A stretch of 64,000 nucleotides of DNA from Infirmifilum lucidum (lineage in GTDB: Archaea > Thermoproteota > Thermoprotei > Thermofilales > Thermofilaceae), in the NCBI RefSeq assembly GCF_014876775.1, contig NZ_CP062310.1, positions 744,001-808,000 on the forward strand, in the 5' to 3' direction. Shown here piece by piece: positions 8,290 through 16,388 of this stretch. The position numbers were made by a program, and so were the translations under genes. A model generated the notes under the pieces. It saw only the letters and a list, made by a program, of their open reading frames with translations, searched no databases and was not told the origin of the DNA. Within the stretch, counting starts at the first letter, position 1, and each line of letters begins with the position of its first letter.

Positions 8290-9453
8290 ATGGGCTATGA
8301 CGCAATTGTTGTGGGTGCGGGGCCTGCGGGACTTATATTCTCTAGGAAGCTTGCCGAGAAGGGTTTCAGGGTTGCTCTAATTGAGAAAAACGAGACGCTG
8401 GCTGTCAAGCCGTGCGGGGAGGGAATAAGCGCCCGTGTTCTCCAGACAGCCGAGGTTTCCAGGAGCGACACCCAACGCTTCATCTCAAGGCCGATTAAGG
8501 GCGCCGCTGTTGTCGCCCCTAACGGCAGGCAGGTACTTATTACAGAGAAAGGGGAGATGGGCTACGTAATTGACAAGAAGAACTTCTTGCGCGTCTTGGG
8601 AGAGTATGCGGCGTCAAATGGAGTAGAAATTTACATGAGGGAGCCGGCTAAGGAGGCCGCGCTTACTAACGGGAGAGTTAAGGTTAGGACACGCACGCTG
8701 GTGCTTGAGGCACCGTTGCTTGTGGGGGCCGACGGCTACTTGTCGTTTGTCGCAAAAGCGTTTAACATGGAGAAAGCAGGCGAGAGGAAAGTTATACCTG
8801 CGGTACAGTACGTTATGACAAACGTTAGAGTCCAAGACCCGGAGCTCACCTACTTTTACCTCGGTAACAGCATCGCGCCAAAGGGGTATGTGTGGATCTT
8901 CCCGAAGGACGGGACTTTGGCAAACGTCGGGATTGGTGTACAGGGCGCTCCCCCGAAGCCCTATCTTGATGGCTTCATCAAAGCCCACCCCGAGATCTTC
9001 GAAAGGTCAAAGATCATAGAATTTAGGGGGGCTGCAGTTACCATAGGGGGCATGTTGAGCCAGATCGTACGGGATCATGTCATGCTTATCGGCGAGGCGG
9101 CAGGGCAAGTTATACCTCTAACTGGGGGCGGTATCCACACATCTATTGCTGGCGGTAAAATTGCCGCCGAAGTCGCGTCTAAAGCCCTAGAGAGCGGTGA
9201 CTTCTCTGCCAGGGTGCTCAGCGAGTATGTGAGCAAGTACAACGAGTACTGGGGCAAGAGGATAAAGGACAGTTTAAAGGCCCTGCATGCTATCGAGAAG
9301 CTAAGTGACGACGAGTTAAACCAGCTCGCGGAGATACTGTCCCCTGAGGACGTCGTCAACCTAGCAAACGGGGAGAACATCATGAGCGTCGCGGCGAAGC
9401 TCCTCAAGCACCCCATCTTTAGCATAAAACTCGCGAAGGCTCTTCTCTCCTAG
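8290..9453 (+). CDS. Geranylgeranyl reductase family FAD-dependent oxidoreductase
   Basis: This 387-residue flavoprotein has the dinucleotide-binding GAGPAGLIFSRKLAEKG near residue 10, the family's KPCGEGIS motif and a later flavin contact (LIGEAAGQVIPLTGGGIH). Archaeal members saturate the geranylgeranyl chains of membrane ether lipids. The cysteine in KPCGEG is kept, as in lipid reductases. ATG at 8290 is preferred over a TTG at 8281 because of TATA spacing. It is divergent from an HxlR-like regulator. The exact substrate cannot be read from sequence. Confidence 0.88.
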   Translation: MGYDAIVVGAGPAGLIFSRKLAEKGFRVALIEKNETLAVKPCGEGISARVLQTAEVSRSDTQRFISRPIKGAAVVAPNGRQVLITEKGEMGYVIDKKNFLRVLGEYAASNGVEIYMREPAKEAALTNGRVKVRTRTLVLEAPLLVGADGYLSFVAKAFNMEKAGERKVIPAVQYVMTNVRVQDPELTYFYLGNSIAPKGYVWIFPKDGTLANVGIGVQGAPPKPYLDGFIKAHPEIFERSKIIEFRGAAVTIGGMLSQIVRDHVMLIGEAAGQVIPLTGGGIHTSIAGGKIAAEVASKALESGDFSARVLSEYVSKYNEYWGKRIKDSLKALHAIEKLSDDELNQLAEILSPEDVVNLANGENIMSVAAKLLKHPIFSIKLAKALLS

Positions 9454-9461
9454 TTTAACGC

Positions 9462-9475
9462 AAATTTTTTATACG
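9462..9475 (+). promoter_or_regulatory. 5S rRNA promoter
   Basis: An AT-rich AAATTTTTTATACG stretch ends about 20 bases before the 5S rRNA gene and follows directly after the upstream stop codon, so 5S has its own promoter. Confidence 0.55.
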
Positions 9476-9492
9476 CCACAGTTATGTTGGGT

Positions 9493-9617
9493 AGTGGCCC
9501 CGGCCATAGCACCCCTGCCACGCCCGGTCTCATTCCGAACCCGGAAGCTAAGGGGGGTGCGCCGTCCTGAGTACTGGGGTCTGCGGCCCCGGGAAAAGGC
9601 GGTGCTGGGGCCATCCT
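9493..9617 (+). rRNA. 5S ribosomal RNA
   Basis: The 5' TGGCCCCGGC pairs over ten bases (one G-U) with the 3' GCTGGGGCCA to form helix I. The internal CCCGGTCTCATTCCGAACCC is the conserved loop B/C region of archaeal 5S rRNA, and the length of about 125 bases is normal. It stands alone, with protein genes on both sides and no 16S or 23S nearby. Exact ends are uncertain by a few bases. Confidence 0.95.
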
Positions 9618-9762
9618 ACTCGCCTGGAATCTTCTAGACTTTCCTTGCCAGTATTCTGGTCGCCTTTCCGAAAGGAGGTAATGGCTTCCGTGATCTAGGG
9701 CCAGGGTCGAAGCAATTTAGGCTAAAAAATAAGTTTAAGCTACTATTGTTTCGCCGAGGCTC

Positions 9763-10803
9763 ATGAGCCTTAACGTCGCTGTTATCGGGGTTGGAAGGTG
9801 GGGGCGCAATCACGTCAGGATAATCTCCTCCCTAAAAGGGAAGATTGTTAACAGACTCATAGTCGTCGACGTTGATGTCGAACGTGCCAGAGAAGTGTCG
9901 AGGACATACTCCGCCGACTCGTACTATAGCAGTGTTGAAGAACTGATCTCCCGCGAGAAAGACCTGGATGCCGCAATTGTTACTGTGCCCACGGTATATC
10001 ACTATCACGTTGTCAAGCCCCTGCTCCGAGAACACGATGTCTTCGTCGAAAAACCTTTAGCTGAGACTCCCGAGCAGGGACTCGAGCTAGTAAGGGTAGC
10101 CTACGAGAACGGTAGAGTGTTTACAGTTGGGCATATCGAGAGGTTTAACCCCATTGTAGGCGTTGCGGAGAGGCTTATTAAGAGAAAAGGTAGAGAGATC
10201 CTGGCGTTTGAGGCTAAAAGGCTTGGCCCAGGTCCTGCTGGAAACTACACGCTCAACTTGGGCGTAGGCCACGACCTCTTAGTGCACGACGTAGACATTG
10301 CTAACTTCTTCCTCAGGGAGAAGCCCATGAGAGTCTACGCAATAGCGTTTCACAACAGCACCTTCCCCTACGAAATAGAAGTCCAGGCATTATTTGAGTA
10401 CCCAGGTGGAAGAGCGGCTCACCTAACTGCAAGCTGGCGTACTTCTCCGGTATACAAGCACAGGAGCTTCTCCGTGAGGACAGAGGACTCGGTAATAACA
10501 GTGGATTACATACTGCGGCGTATCTCAATCGATAACGGCGTCGAAAGCTTCCAGCTCGACGACCTAAAAACATCAGTACACAGCGAGATGATAAACATGG
10601 AGATCTCATACCTCCAGGAGGAGCCCCTCAAGCTAGAGCTCCTGGACTTCCTCGAGGCGGTTAAGAACAGGCGCGAGCCGAGAGTATCTGCCGTAGATGG
10701 GTACATCGCCCTAAAATGCGTGTTTAAAGCACTGGAGTCGTCAAAGAAGATGACGCCGGTAGAGATCACGTGGGAAGAACTGGAAGGACTTAGCATGTTC
10801 TGA
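9763..10803 (+). CDS. Gfo/Idh/MocA-family NAD(P)-dependent oxidoreductase
   Basis: This 346-residue protein has an N-terminal Rossmann fold (VIGVGRWGRNH), the family signature EKPLAETPEQG around residue 95, and a C-terminal alpha/beta domain (GVGHDLLVHDVDIANFF with the catalytic-region histidine-aspartate pair). Relatives oxidise or reduce sugar, inositol or biliverdin substrates, often in nucleotide-sugar routes. A TTTAAG-type box lies about 30 bases before the ATG. The 3' end overlaps a convergent unknown gene by 14 bases. The substrate cannot be inferred from the neighbours. Confidence 0.88.
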   Translation: MSLNVAVIGVGRWGRNHVRIISSLKGKIVNRLIVVDVDVERAREVSRTYSADSYYSSVEELISREKDLDAAIVTVPTVYHYHVVKPLLREHDVFVEKPLAETPEQGLELVRVAYENGRVFTVGHIERFNPIVGVAERLIKRKGREILAFEAKRLGPGPAGNYTLNLGVGHDLLVHDVDIANFFLREKPMRVYAIAFHNSTFPYEIEVQALFEYPGGRAAHLTASWRTSPVYKHRSFSVRTEDSVITVDYILRRISIDNGVESFQLDDLKTSVHSEMINMEISYLQEEPLKLELLDFLEAVKNRREPRVSAVDGYIALKCVFKALESSKKMTPVEITWEELEGLSMF

Positions 10804-11782
10804 GCCAGGCTGCAAGGAGCAACTCCAGGTAGGTATCTTCAGAGAAGAGCGGGCTTTTCGAAGTGGCAAGGAGCTGCAAATTGTTTATGCTACAAAGGTT
10901 GGAGGTGTCTAGCAACGGGAGTACAGCTAACGAGAGTTTACTTCTATGAAGGACGCCGCTGACGCCGGTAACGCGCCTAGCCCTCTTGTTTATGTACAGC
11001 CTAAGCCACGTGCCGTTGTGCACCGTCGTCTTAACAGAGGCCTCATGCGTATGTTTTCCGAGTTCTAAGAGAACCTTATCACCGTACTCTATTAAAATGA
11101 CATTTTCCTGGGAGAGAGAGGCTCGTACCAGGTTTTCAACTCCGGAACTTGACGACAAGGCTAACCCGAGCAGTGAGGCGTAGTAATGGATCACTTCATC
11201 TGTAAAGGGATGAAGAGCGATCTTCAAGATTCCTTCTCTCGTTTCAATGCTAAGACATGCTTCCCGGCATATATCCGTCAACTCCGGGTGCGGAGCGCGC
11301 TCGGAGAAAATAGCAGGATCCAGTATGTCATGCATCCACGACTTTTCTCCTGTACTCCTTGAGACGAAAGCATTAATGCCATTCTCACGGAGGTAGAGGG
11401 CAAGCTGAATGCCGAGAAGACACCCTGGGAGAACTACTTCCCCGTCGAGAAAAGCCCGAAGCCCCTCAATGCCACTCTGGCTTGTTAGCGGGGAATTCAT
11501 GAGCCTAGGCTCCTCAATGCTGACGATGATGTCGTCTCTCCCAGGTGTAGGTGTGGGATCATGTTCAACCATGAGTACGCGTGAGAGGTAGCCTGCCGAG
11601 AAAGCAGGCTTGGCACCCTCCCTGAGAGCTCTCCTGAACCCCCGCACGCTGTAGACAGCGTGGAGAGGCTCCATGGAGACAACTCTTACTCGCGGCGAAA
11701 AGCGGCGAACCCAGTATGCTATAGCAGCACTAGCGAGGCTAAAATTCTTGAAAATCACGCGAGGCCACACTTTTTTAGGCAA
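10790..11782 (-). CDS. Uncharacterised 330-residue protein
   Basis: The frame starts at a TTG (11782) or possibly a GTG twelve bases later and stays open for 330 codons. It is hydrophilic overall, with a Rossmann-like start (VIFKNFSLASAAIAYWV), short hydrophobic strands and no obvious membrane helices, zinc site or P-loop. It is divergent from a methyltransferase with only 21 bases between, so the two may be regulated together. I do not recognise the family. The codon pattern looks like that of its neighbours, so it is probably real. Confidence 0.65.
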   Translation of the reverse strand: MPKKVWPRVIFKNFSLASAAIAYWVRRFSPRVRVVSMEPLHAVYSVRGFRRALREGAKPAFSAGYLSRVLMVEHDPTPTPGRDDIIVSIEEPRLMNSPLTSQSGIEGLRAFLDGEVVLPGCLLGIQLALYLRENGINAFVSRSTGEKSWMHDILDPAIFSERAPHPELTDICREACLSIETREGILKIALHPFTDEVIHYYASLLGLALSSSSGVENLVRASLSQENVILIEYGDKVLLELGKHTHEASVKTTVHNGTWLRLYINKRARRVTGVSGVLHRSKLSLAVLPLLDTSNLCSINNLQLLATSKSPLFSEDTYLELLLAAWLRTC

Positions 11783-11803
11783 CTCAACTCGTAGAAAAAC
11801 ATC

Positions 11804-12352
11804 GTGCTACCGTATGATAAGATAGCTGGAGTGTATGACAGCGTGTACGGTGTAGAGCAAACGCGGAAAAACATTGTGGCCGCAACGCTCCTTGACGGGG
11901 CCAGGAGTTTGGTAGACATTGGCTGTGGCACTGGTATCCTTGGAACCCTACTCCACGAGACAGAGTATTACGTCTGCCTAGACCTCTCGCTAGGCATGTT
12001 AAAAGTTTTCAGGAGAAAAGAGATGGCTTGTCCAAGTGACGCTGTCAGGGCTGATGCCGCACTTCTGCCCTTCCGGGATGGCTCCTTCGATGGCGTAGCA
12101 TGCATAACGGTTATCCACGAGGCCCCACGTGCGCTCTCGGAGATAACCAGAGTCGTGAAAAGCGGGGGTAAAGTCGTTCTCTCGTTGAAAAAACGGTTCA
12201 AAGTAAGCCTCAACCTAACCTGTCTGGAAGTCGAGAAAGTCTTGGAGAGTGGGGGAGATGAGATACTCCTGTTAAGAGCAGCTACACCTTCTGACGCCGA
12301 ACCCACTAGAATCAGGGGGCCAGAGGAACGGGAGCCCAACGAAGAACGGTAA
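11804..12352 (+). CDS. Class I SAM-dependent methyltransferase
   Basis: This 182-residue protein has motif I DIGCGTGILG at about residues 38-47, an acidic motif II end (CLDLSLGML), a motif III-like DAALLPFRDGSFDGV and a later GGKVVLSLK strand. The layout is that of a small-molecule or tRNA/protein methyltransferase of the UbiE/Methyltransf_11 type. The start is GTG 11804, giving MLPYDKIAGVYD, which resembles the usual start of this family. The last 20 residues are charged and probably disordered. The substrate is unknown; the divergent neighbour is also unknown. Confidence 0.85.
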   Translation: MLPYDKIAGVYDSVYGVEQTRKNIVAATLLDGARSLVDIGCGTGILGTLLHETEYYVCLDLSLGMLKVFRRKEMACPSDAVRADAALLPFRDGSFDGVACITVIHEAPRALSEITRVVKSGGKVVLSLKKRFKVSLNLTCLEVEKVLESGGDEILLLRAATPSDAEPTRIRGPEEREPNEER

Positions 12353-12371
12353 AAGGAACCAGAGGCGACAA

Positions 12372-12426
12372 GGGTCAAACAAATGCCTTCTCATCATGCA
12401 TCAGGTTAACTCTGACATTTCATCCC
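12372..12426 (-). ncRNA. C/D box sRNA candidate
   Basis: On the minus strand the order is GGG, degenerate C box ATGAAAT (12423-12417), 12-base guide, perfect D' box CTGA (12404-12401), 3-base spacer, perfect C' box ATGATGA (12397-12391), 12-base guide, D box TTGA (12378-12375), CCC. Two guides of exactly 12 bases and a 3-base spacer match archaeal dual-guide methylation sRNAs. A TTTAAA box at 12455-12450 lies about 25 bases before the GGG. The terminal boxes are weaker than the internal ones, which is unusual. Confidence 0.5.
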
Positions 12427-12516
12427 AAGTCTACATTAAGCCGGAGCAGTTTAAAGACTTTTCCTACCTGAGTTCCGAAAGAAAAGATAAATAACACTAT
12501 TTATCCCTTTAGGCCG

Positions 12517-12591
12517 GGGGCCGTAGTCTAGCCTGGCTAGGATGCCAGCCTGGGGCGCTGGTGGTCCCGGGTTCAAATCCCGGCGGCCCCA
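12517..12591 (+). tRNA. tRNA-Pro (GGG anticodon)
   Basis: Acceptor GGGGCCG (12517-12523) pairs with CGGCCCC (12584-12590), with discriminator A at 12591. The anticodon stem CCAGC/GCTGG encloses loop CTGGGGC with anticodon GGG at 12552-12554. The T arm holds GTTCAAATC. No intron is present and CCA is not encoded. Confidence 0.95.
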
Positions 12592-12608
12592 TATTTTTTC
12601 GTTTTTTG
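12592..12608 (+). terminator. Poly-T transcription terminator after tRNA-Pro
   Basis: Two runs of six T residues (TATTTTTTC and GTTTTTTG) directly follow the tRNA, the usual archaeal intrinsic stop signal. Confidence 0.6.
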
Positions 12609-12926
12609 TAAAAAGAACCCGTAGCCTGCCCGGCTAGCCCTATGTACCTGCTGAGAAGTAGCCTCCGCGCCCGTCACCATCACCTCACGACTCCGCTTCC
12701 CAGAGTTTCTCTCGCTTAAGGAGTTGCATAACAGAAAGCCTCACCGCCAGAGAACTCTTGAGGCCGGGATAGACAGCCGCCAGACTCCCTTTGTAAGAGG
12801 GGACGCAGACGTGGCCGAGAGTTGGGACTCAGAGACAGCCCTCATTAAGGGGATTTGGCATAGCATGCACTTTCAAGTGCCGTGAAAGGAAATATAAGGG
12901 TGGGCGTTAAAGGGTAATACATTCGT
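12609..12926. other. Gene-poor gap with a promoter at its right end
   Basis: I see no convincing open frame or RNA in this stretch. AAATATAAG at about 12890-12898 lies about 30 bases before the ATG at 12927 and is the likely promoter of the HTH gene. Several short inverted matches occur but none forms a clear stable structure. Confidence 0.4.
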
Positions 12927-13604
12927 ATGACTGTCGAGTTCGAGAAAATACTGTCTGAGCTTACGGATACAGAGCGGAGAATAGTTGAGTACTTCCTGAG
13001 AAATGGGGGCTCAGCTAAGGATATAGCTTCAGCGCTAAACGTCTCCGAGAGGACGGTCTATAAGGCACTGTACAAGTACCGTAAGCTTGCACGCGAGAAC
13101 GGCATAGATCCTAGCGCCTTTTACCTTAGAGGTACGTTACAGCCCGCGTCGCTCCCCCCTATACGCGAGCCCGTAGTTGCTCCGGATCACACGCGGCGAG
13201 ACTTGATAGACAGGATAAAGAAAGAGGTCTTGAAGGAGATAACAGAAGTCCTTGAGAGAAGCGTTAGAGAAGCCGTGTTAAGCGCATTTGAAGAACTATT
13301 TATAGCGTCTGAGCCAAACCTTAAGCCTGTTACTGCTCCCAAATATACTGCGGTCTTTGCAAATAGTGGCCCTAGCGTGGCATTATTCGAGAGGCTCGTC
13401 GAGAATCTTGAGCGTCTAAACTACAACTTCGAGAGCCTTTCAAAGAAGTTAGAGCTAATCCAGCGGGTAAACACCAGCTACGCGAGCCCACAGGAACCGG
13501 CGATTCGGGACAAGAGTCCGTCTCCGCTTGACAACGCGTTACCAAGCTTTGTAAAAGACAACCCCTGGATCGAGGTGCTCCAGAGAAAATACATGCCTCG
13601 CTGA
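12927..13604 (+). CDS. HTH DNA-binding protein with coiled middle and conserved-looking C-terminal tail
   Basis: This 225-residue protein begins with a helix-turn-helix (LSELTDTERRIVEYFLRNGG, then AKDIASALNVSERTVYKAL, about residues 8-50), of the sigma-70 region 4/LuxR-like type. A charged helical region (about 90-125) and a second coiled segment near 150-180 follow. A 50-residue flexible linker leads to a C-terminal DNPWIEVLQRKYMPR. A short aromatic-rich tail set apart by a linker often serves as a docking peptide. A TATA-like box lies about 30 bases upstream. I do not know the target; a nucleoid or regulatory role is possible. Confidence 0.8.
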   Translation: MTVEFEKILSELTDTERRIVEYFLRNGGSAKDIASALNVSERTVYKALYKYRKLARENGIDPSAFYLRGTLQPASLPPIREPVVAPDHTRRDLIDRIKKEVLKEITEVLERSVREAVLSAFEELFIASEPNLKPVTAPKYTAVFANSGPSVALFERLVENLERLNYNFESLSKKLELIQRVNTSYASPQEPAIRDKSPSPLDNALPSFVKDNPWIEVLQRKYMPR

Positions 13605-13850
13605 GCCTGTCGTATCCCTTGCACGAAGCTCCCACTCTTAGCTTCACGCCCGTACCTGCATTACAGTAGGCAACTCATGCCAAGAAGTATTACTGAGAGA
13701 AAAAGTCGCAGGCCGTCGCGTGGTGGCTGGAAGCAGTTTGAGGCTCCTCGGGTAATAATGATCTCGCCGGCGCCAAAGTTCCGCAGGGGAGATGAAGCCG
13801 TATATTTATTGTAAACTCAAAAAATCTAGACTTGGAGAGTCTAGGGGCTG

Positions 13851-14123
13851 TTACGAGACGCGAGTCACGCTTAGGACATCTACTTGGCTAACTCCAGGGA
13901 CACTTGAGAGAATGCTCTCTATCTCCTCTGTGCCGCCCTCAACGTCCTCGGGCATTAGTATTACCATGCGCAGAGCCTCTAGGCCGAATGCTATTGGCTC
14001 CGACTGGTACTGCGCCACCTGGTACTTCTCGGGTAATTTCTCTGCTATGCGCTTGTAGAGATCCTCTGGCCTCGTCTCCGCGTCCTCTGGTAAAATTCTA
14101 ACTAGGATAGCCACCTTCGCCAC
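13851..14123 (-). CDS. ef1b: Translation elongation factor 1-beta (aEF1B)
   Basis: This 90-residue protein matches archaeal EF-1 beta, the guanine-nucleotide exchange factor for aEF1A, in length and in the motifs VAILVRILPED, PIAFGLEALRMVILMPED and the ending SVPGVSQVDVLSVTR. The start is a GTG at 14123; a longer reading adds the end of the upstream Zn-ribbon frame and is unlikely. The 11-base gap to the upstream Zn-ribbon gene is part of a purine-rich GGTGGAGG run that can act as ribosome binding site. This gene pair is a known archaeal arrangement. Confidence 0.93.
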   Translation of the reverse strand: MAKVAILVRILPEDAETRPEDLYKRIAEKLPEKYQVAQYQSEPIAFGLEALRMVILMPEDVEGGTEEIESILSSVPGVSQVDVLSVTRVS

Positions 14124-14134
14124 ATCCTCCACCT

Positions 14135-14314
14135 CTACGGCCCTCTGAAACCACACCTAGGACAAACATACGGGTTGCCCTGCCTCCTACACCTTTCACA
14201 GCGCCAGATTATTACCTCCCCGCACTGGGGACAACGGAAGCTGGTGGCTTTCTCGAACGGAGGTATTGGTCTACCACAAGACGTACACTTCGGGAGGGCT
14301 AAAGCTCTAGCCAT
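14135..14314 (-). CDS. Small Zn-ribbon translation-associated protein (COG2888 type)
   Basis: This 59-residue protein carries four CxxC motifs: CTSC, CPQC, CERC and CPRC, enough for two zinc sites. It starts with [17 protein letters not shown] and ends RCGFRGP. Archaeal proteins of this size and spacing are predicted Zn-ribbon RNA-binding proteins linked to translation and commonly precede aEF1B, as here. A TTTAAAAAT box (14349-14341) lies about 27 bases upstream of the ATG, so the two-gene operon is probably leaderless. Confidence 0.9.
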   Translation of the reverse strand: MARALALPKCTSCGRPIPPFEKATSFRCPQCGEVIIWRCERCRRQGNPYVCPRCGFRGP

Positions 14315-14413
14315 ACGCGACAGTCTTACACAGAGACTGCATTTTTAAATTTTGCGGAGGCTGAGAACTAGCACCTACAAATAGCTGGTAATAAGAAATA
14401 GTGTGAAAAATCA

Positions 14414-14536
14414 CGGGCCCGCCGGGACTTGAACCCGGGACATCCGCCGAGCGGCGGCGAGACCTCTGGTAGCGGGTAGCGCCGCCACGTCTACGGCTCC
14501 GCAGGCCGCCACGCTTCCTAGCTACGCCACGGGCCC
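14414..14536 (-). tRNA. tRNA-Arg (GCG anticodon) with intron of about 49 bases
   Basis: Acceptor GGGCCCG (14536-14530) pairs with CGGGCCC (14421-14415), discriminator G at 14414. Anticodon stem GCGGC/GCCGT encloses loop CTGCGGA with anticodon GCG at 14502-14500. T arm CCGGG-TTCAAGT-CCCGG is at 14438-14422. Between the intact anticodon arm and the T arm are 54 bases where about 5 are expected, leaving about 49 extra bases that contain a strong GTGGCGGCG/CGCCGCCGC hairpin. The intron therefore seems to lie in the variable region rather than at the usual 37/38 site. I could not fix the exact splice points. Confidence 0.85.
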
Positions 14537-14662
14537 CTGCGTACCTATTCCACGTGATGTCTGATAAATCTTTCTCGTAGCAAACACACTCATCGCACTG
14601 TCCGAGAAGCTCCCTCCTGCGGGCAAATGCTTTAAAAATGAGTGAGGCCATTTCATTATCGC

Positions 14663-15145
14663 ATGGCTAAGTGTGAGCTTTGTGGTGCTGAGATTAGGGG
14701 AGTTGCATACAGGATAGTCCTTGATGGGGCTGAGATGATAGTCTGTTCGCGCTGTGCTAAGGGGAGAACCGTGCTGGGGACAGTTAGACTAAGTACTACG
14801 CCATCCGGACAACCCACGAAGCAAAAACTCTCACCGCGCTTGTCGCGAGAAGACGTGGAGGAGGTCATCGTTGAGGGATACGGCGAAATAATCAGACAGG
14901 CTCGCGAGAAAATGGGGCTTACACGCGAACTCCTAGCGCTCATGGTCGGCGAAAAAGAGTCCACTCTGAGGCGAATCGAGGCCGGGCAGCTTGAGCCCAC
15001 GATAGAGCTCGCTCGAAAGCTCGAAAAAATACTAAAGGTGAAGCTCATTGAACAGTACGTCGTCGGTGGGAGTGTGTACTCCGCAGACGGCGACTCCAGC
15101 GGCTACGACCTCACGCTTGGGGATGTAGCAGAGTTTAGAGATTAG
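14663..15145 (+). CDS. mbf1: Archaeal multiprotein bridging factor MBF1
   Basis: This 160-residue protein has an N-terminal zinc ribbon (CELCGAEI and CSRCAKG) and a C-terminal Cro/C1-type HTH (IIRQAREKMGLTRELLALMV, ESTLRRIEAGQLEPT, LARKLEKILKVKLIE), the standard layout of archaeal MBF1, a ribosome-associated/transcription bridging factor. ATG 14663 is chosen because a TTTAAAAAT box lies about 30 bases upstream and the zinc ribbon then starts at residue 4. It is followed after one base by HflX and then Trm56 and TFE, a compact information-processing operon. Confidence 0.93.
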   Translation: MAKCELCGAEIRGVAYRIVLDGAEMIVCSRCAKGRTVLGTVRLSTTPSGQPTKQKLSPRLSREDVEEVIVEGYGEIIRQAREKMGLTRELLALMVGEKESTLRRIEAGQLEPTIELARKLEKILKVKLIEQYVVGGSVYSADGDSSGYDLTLGDVAEFRD

Positions 15146-15146
15146 T

Positions 15147-16388
15147 ATGGCAAAGAGGGCAATACTCGTCTTCCGCTTCGACTATAAGGCTAACGATTCC
15201 AGCATAAGAGAGCTTGAGGAGCTCGCGTCTGCCGCAGGCTATGAAGTAGTGGGTACACTTATCCAGACCAGAGTTGAAGATCCCAAGTACAATATTGGCA
15301 GGGGTAAAGTTCATGAGCTAAGAGACATGGTGACTAGGGAGAAAGCTGACAAAGTGATATTTTTCAATACATTGAAACCGAGCCAGACGTATAATCTGAG
15401 AAAGGAGCTCGGCGTTGACGTGATCGACAGGTATGAGCTTATATTAGAGATTTTTGCCCAGAGGGCTGGAAGCCAGGAGGCTAAGTTGCAAATTGAGCTC
15501 GCGAGACTTAAGAGAGAAGTAAGCTTTGCCAGGGAGTACATCAACCTCTCCAAGCGAGGCGAGCTACACGGTTTCCTCGGAGGCGGAAAGTATGCCGTCG
15601 ACGCCTACTATACTTACCTCTCTAACCGCATAGCGTTAATTGAGAGAGTGCTCGAGAAGATAAGAGCTCAAAAGAATGCGAGGTGGGCTAGACGTAGCGA
15701 AGCCGGGCTGTATGCTGTATCTCTGGTGGGCTATACGGGTGCGGGGAAGTCTACTCTATTCCAGAGAATGACCCAGGAGAGTGTGTACATTGATGGCAAG
15801 CCCTTCGCTACTCTCTCAACTCTATCCAGGCGGACGAAAATATTAGGTTACCCGGTCATAGTAACCGATACCATAGGATTTATCGACAGCTTACCAGAAC
15901 AGTTAATAGATGCCTTCTACACTACACTTGGAGAAACATTGCTTGCGGACGTGGTCGTATTGGTAGTAGACGTTTCAGAAGATATAGGAGAGATCAAGAG
16001 AAAGTTTAACGCTAGCATAAGTGTTCTATCAGATCTTGGCGTTCCGCTTGGAAAGGTCGTCATTGCAGCTAATAAAATCGATTTGATGGAAGCGGAAGAC
16101 ATTAAGAGAAAAGCGGCTGTGCTACAGGCTAGCGGCCTGCCTGTTGTTCCTGTATCCGCTAAGCAAGGAGTAGGCTTGAAGAGATTGAGCGAGGTCATAG
16201 TGTCCAAGTTCCCAGACAAAGTTACAGAGACTCTTCTCATCCCCAGTGACGGCGGAATGCTTGAAGAGGTACTCACTAAGTGTAAAGTAGTGGACATTTC
16301 TGGAACTTGGGACGGAAAGATTAGGCTCGTTGTGGAGGGCAGGGCAAACATCATTGAAAAGCTAAAAGCAAGGTACCGGGAGCAATGA
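15147..16388 (+). CDS. hflX: HflX-type GTPase
   Basis: This 413-residue protein has the HflX N-terminal domain (NIGRGKVHELRDMV, VIFFNTLKPSQTYNLRKELG, VIDRYELILEIFAQRAGSQE), a helical linker with the glycine-rich HGFLGGGKYAVD, and a G domain with G1 GYTGAGKST, G3 DTIGFI and G4 NKID. HflX binds the 50S subunit and rescues or splits stalled ribosomes. The linker usually reads with more arginines and glycines in other species. The gene begins one base after mbf1 and overlaps trm56 by ATGA, indicating coupled translation. Confidence 0.95.
   Translation: MAKRAILVFRFDYKANDSSIRELEELASAAGYEVVGTLIQTRVEDPKYNIGRGKVHELRDMVTREKADKVIFFNTLKPSQTYNLRKELGVDVIDRYELILEIFAQRAGSQEAKLQIELARLKREVSFAREYINLSKRGELHGFLGGGKYAVDAYYTYLSNRIALIERVLEKIRAQKNARWARRSEAGLYAVSLVGYTGAGKSTLFQRMTQESVYIDGKPFATLSTLSRRTKILGYPVIVTDTIGFIDSLPEQLIDAFYTTLGETLLADVVVLVVDVSEDIGEIKRKFNASISVLSDLGVPLGKVVIAANKIDLMEAEDIKRKAAVLQASGLPVVPVSAKQGVGLKRLSEVIVSKFPDKVTETLLIPSDGGMLEEVLTKCKVVDISGTWDGKIRLVVEGRANIIEKLKARYREQ

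Noticed and set aside
12600-12660. tRNA-like string CCGTAGCCTGCCCGGCTAG after tRNA-Pro
   Set aside because: It recalls the D arm of the neighbouring tRNA, but no acceptor, anticodon or T arm follows.
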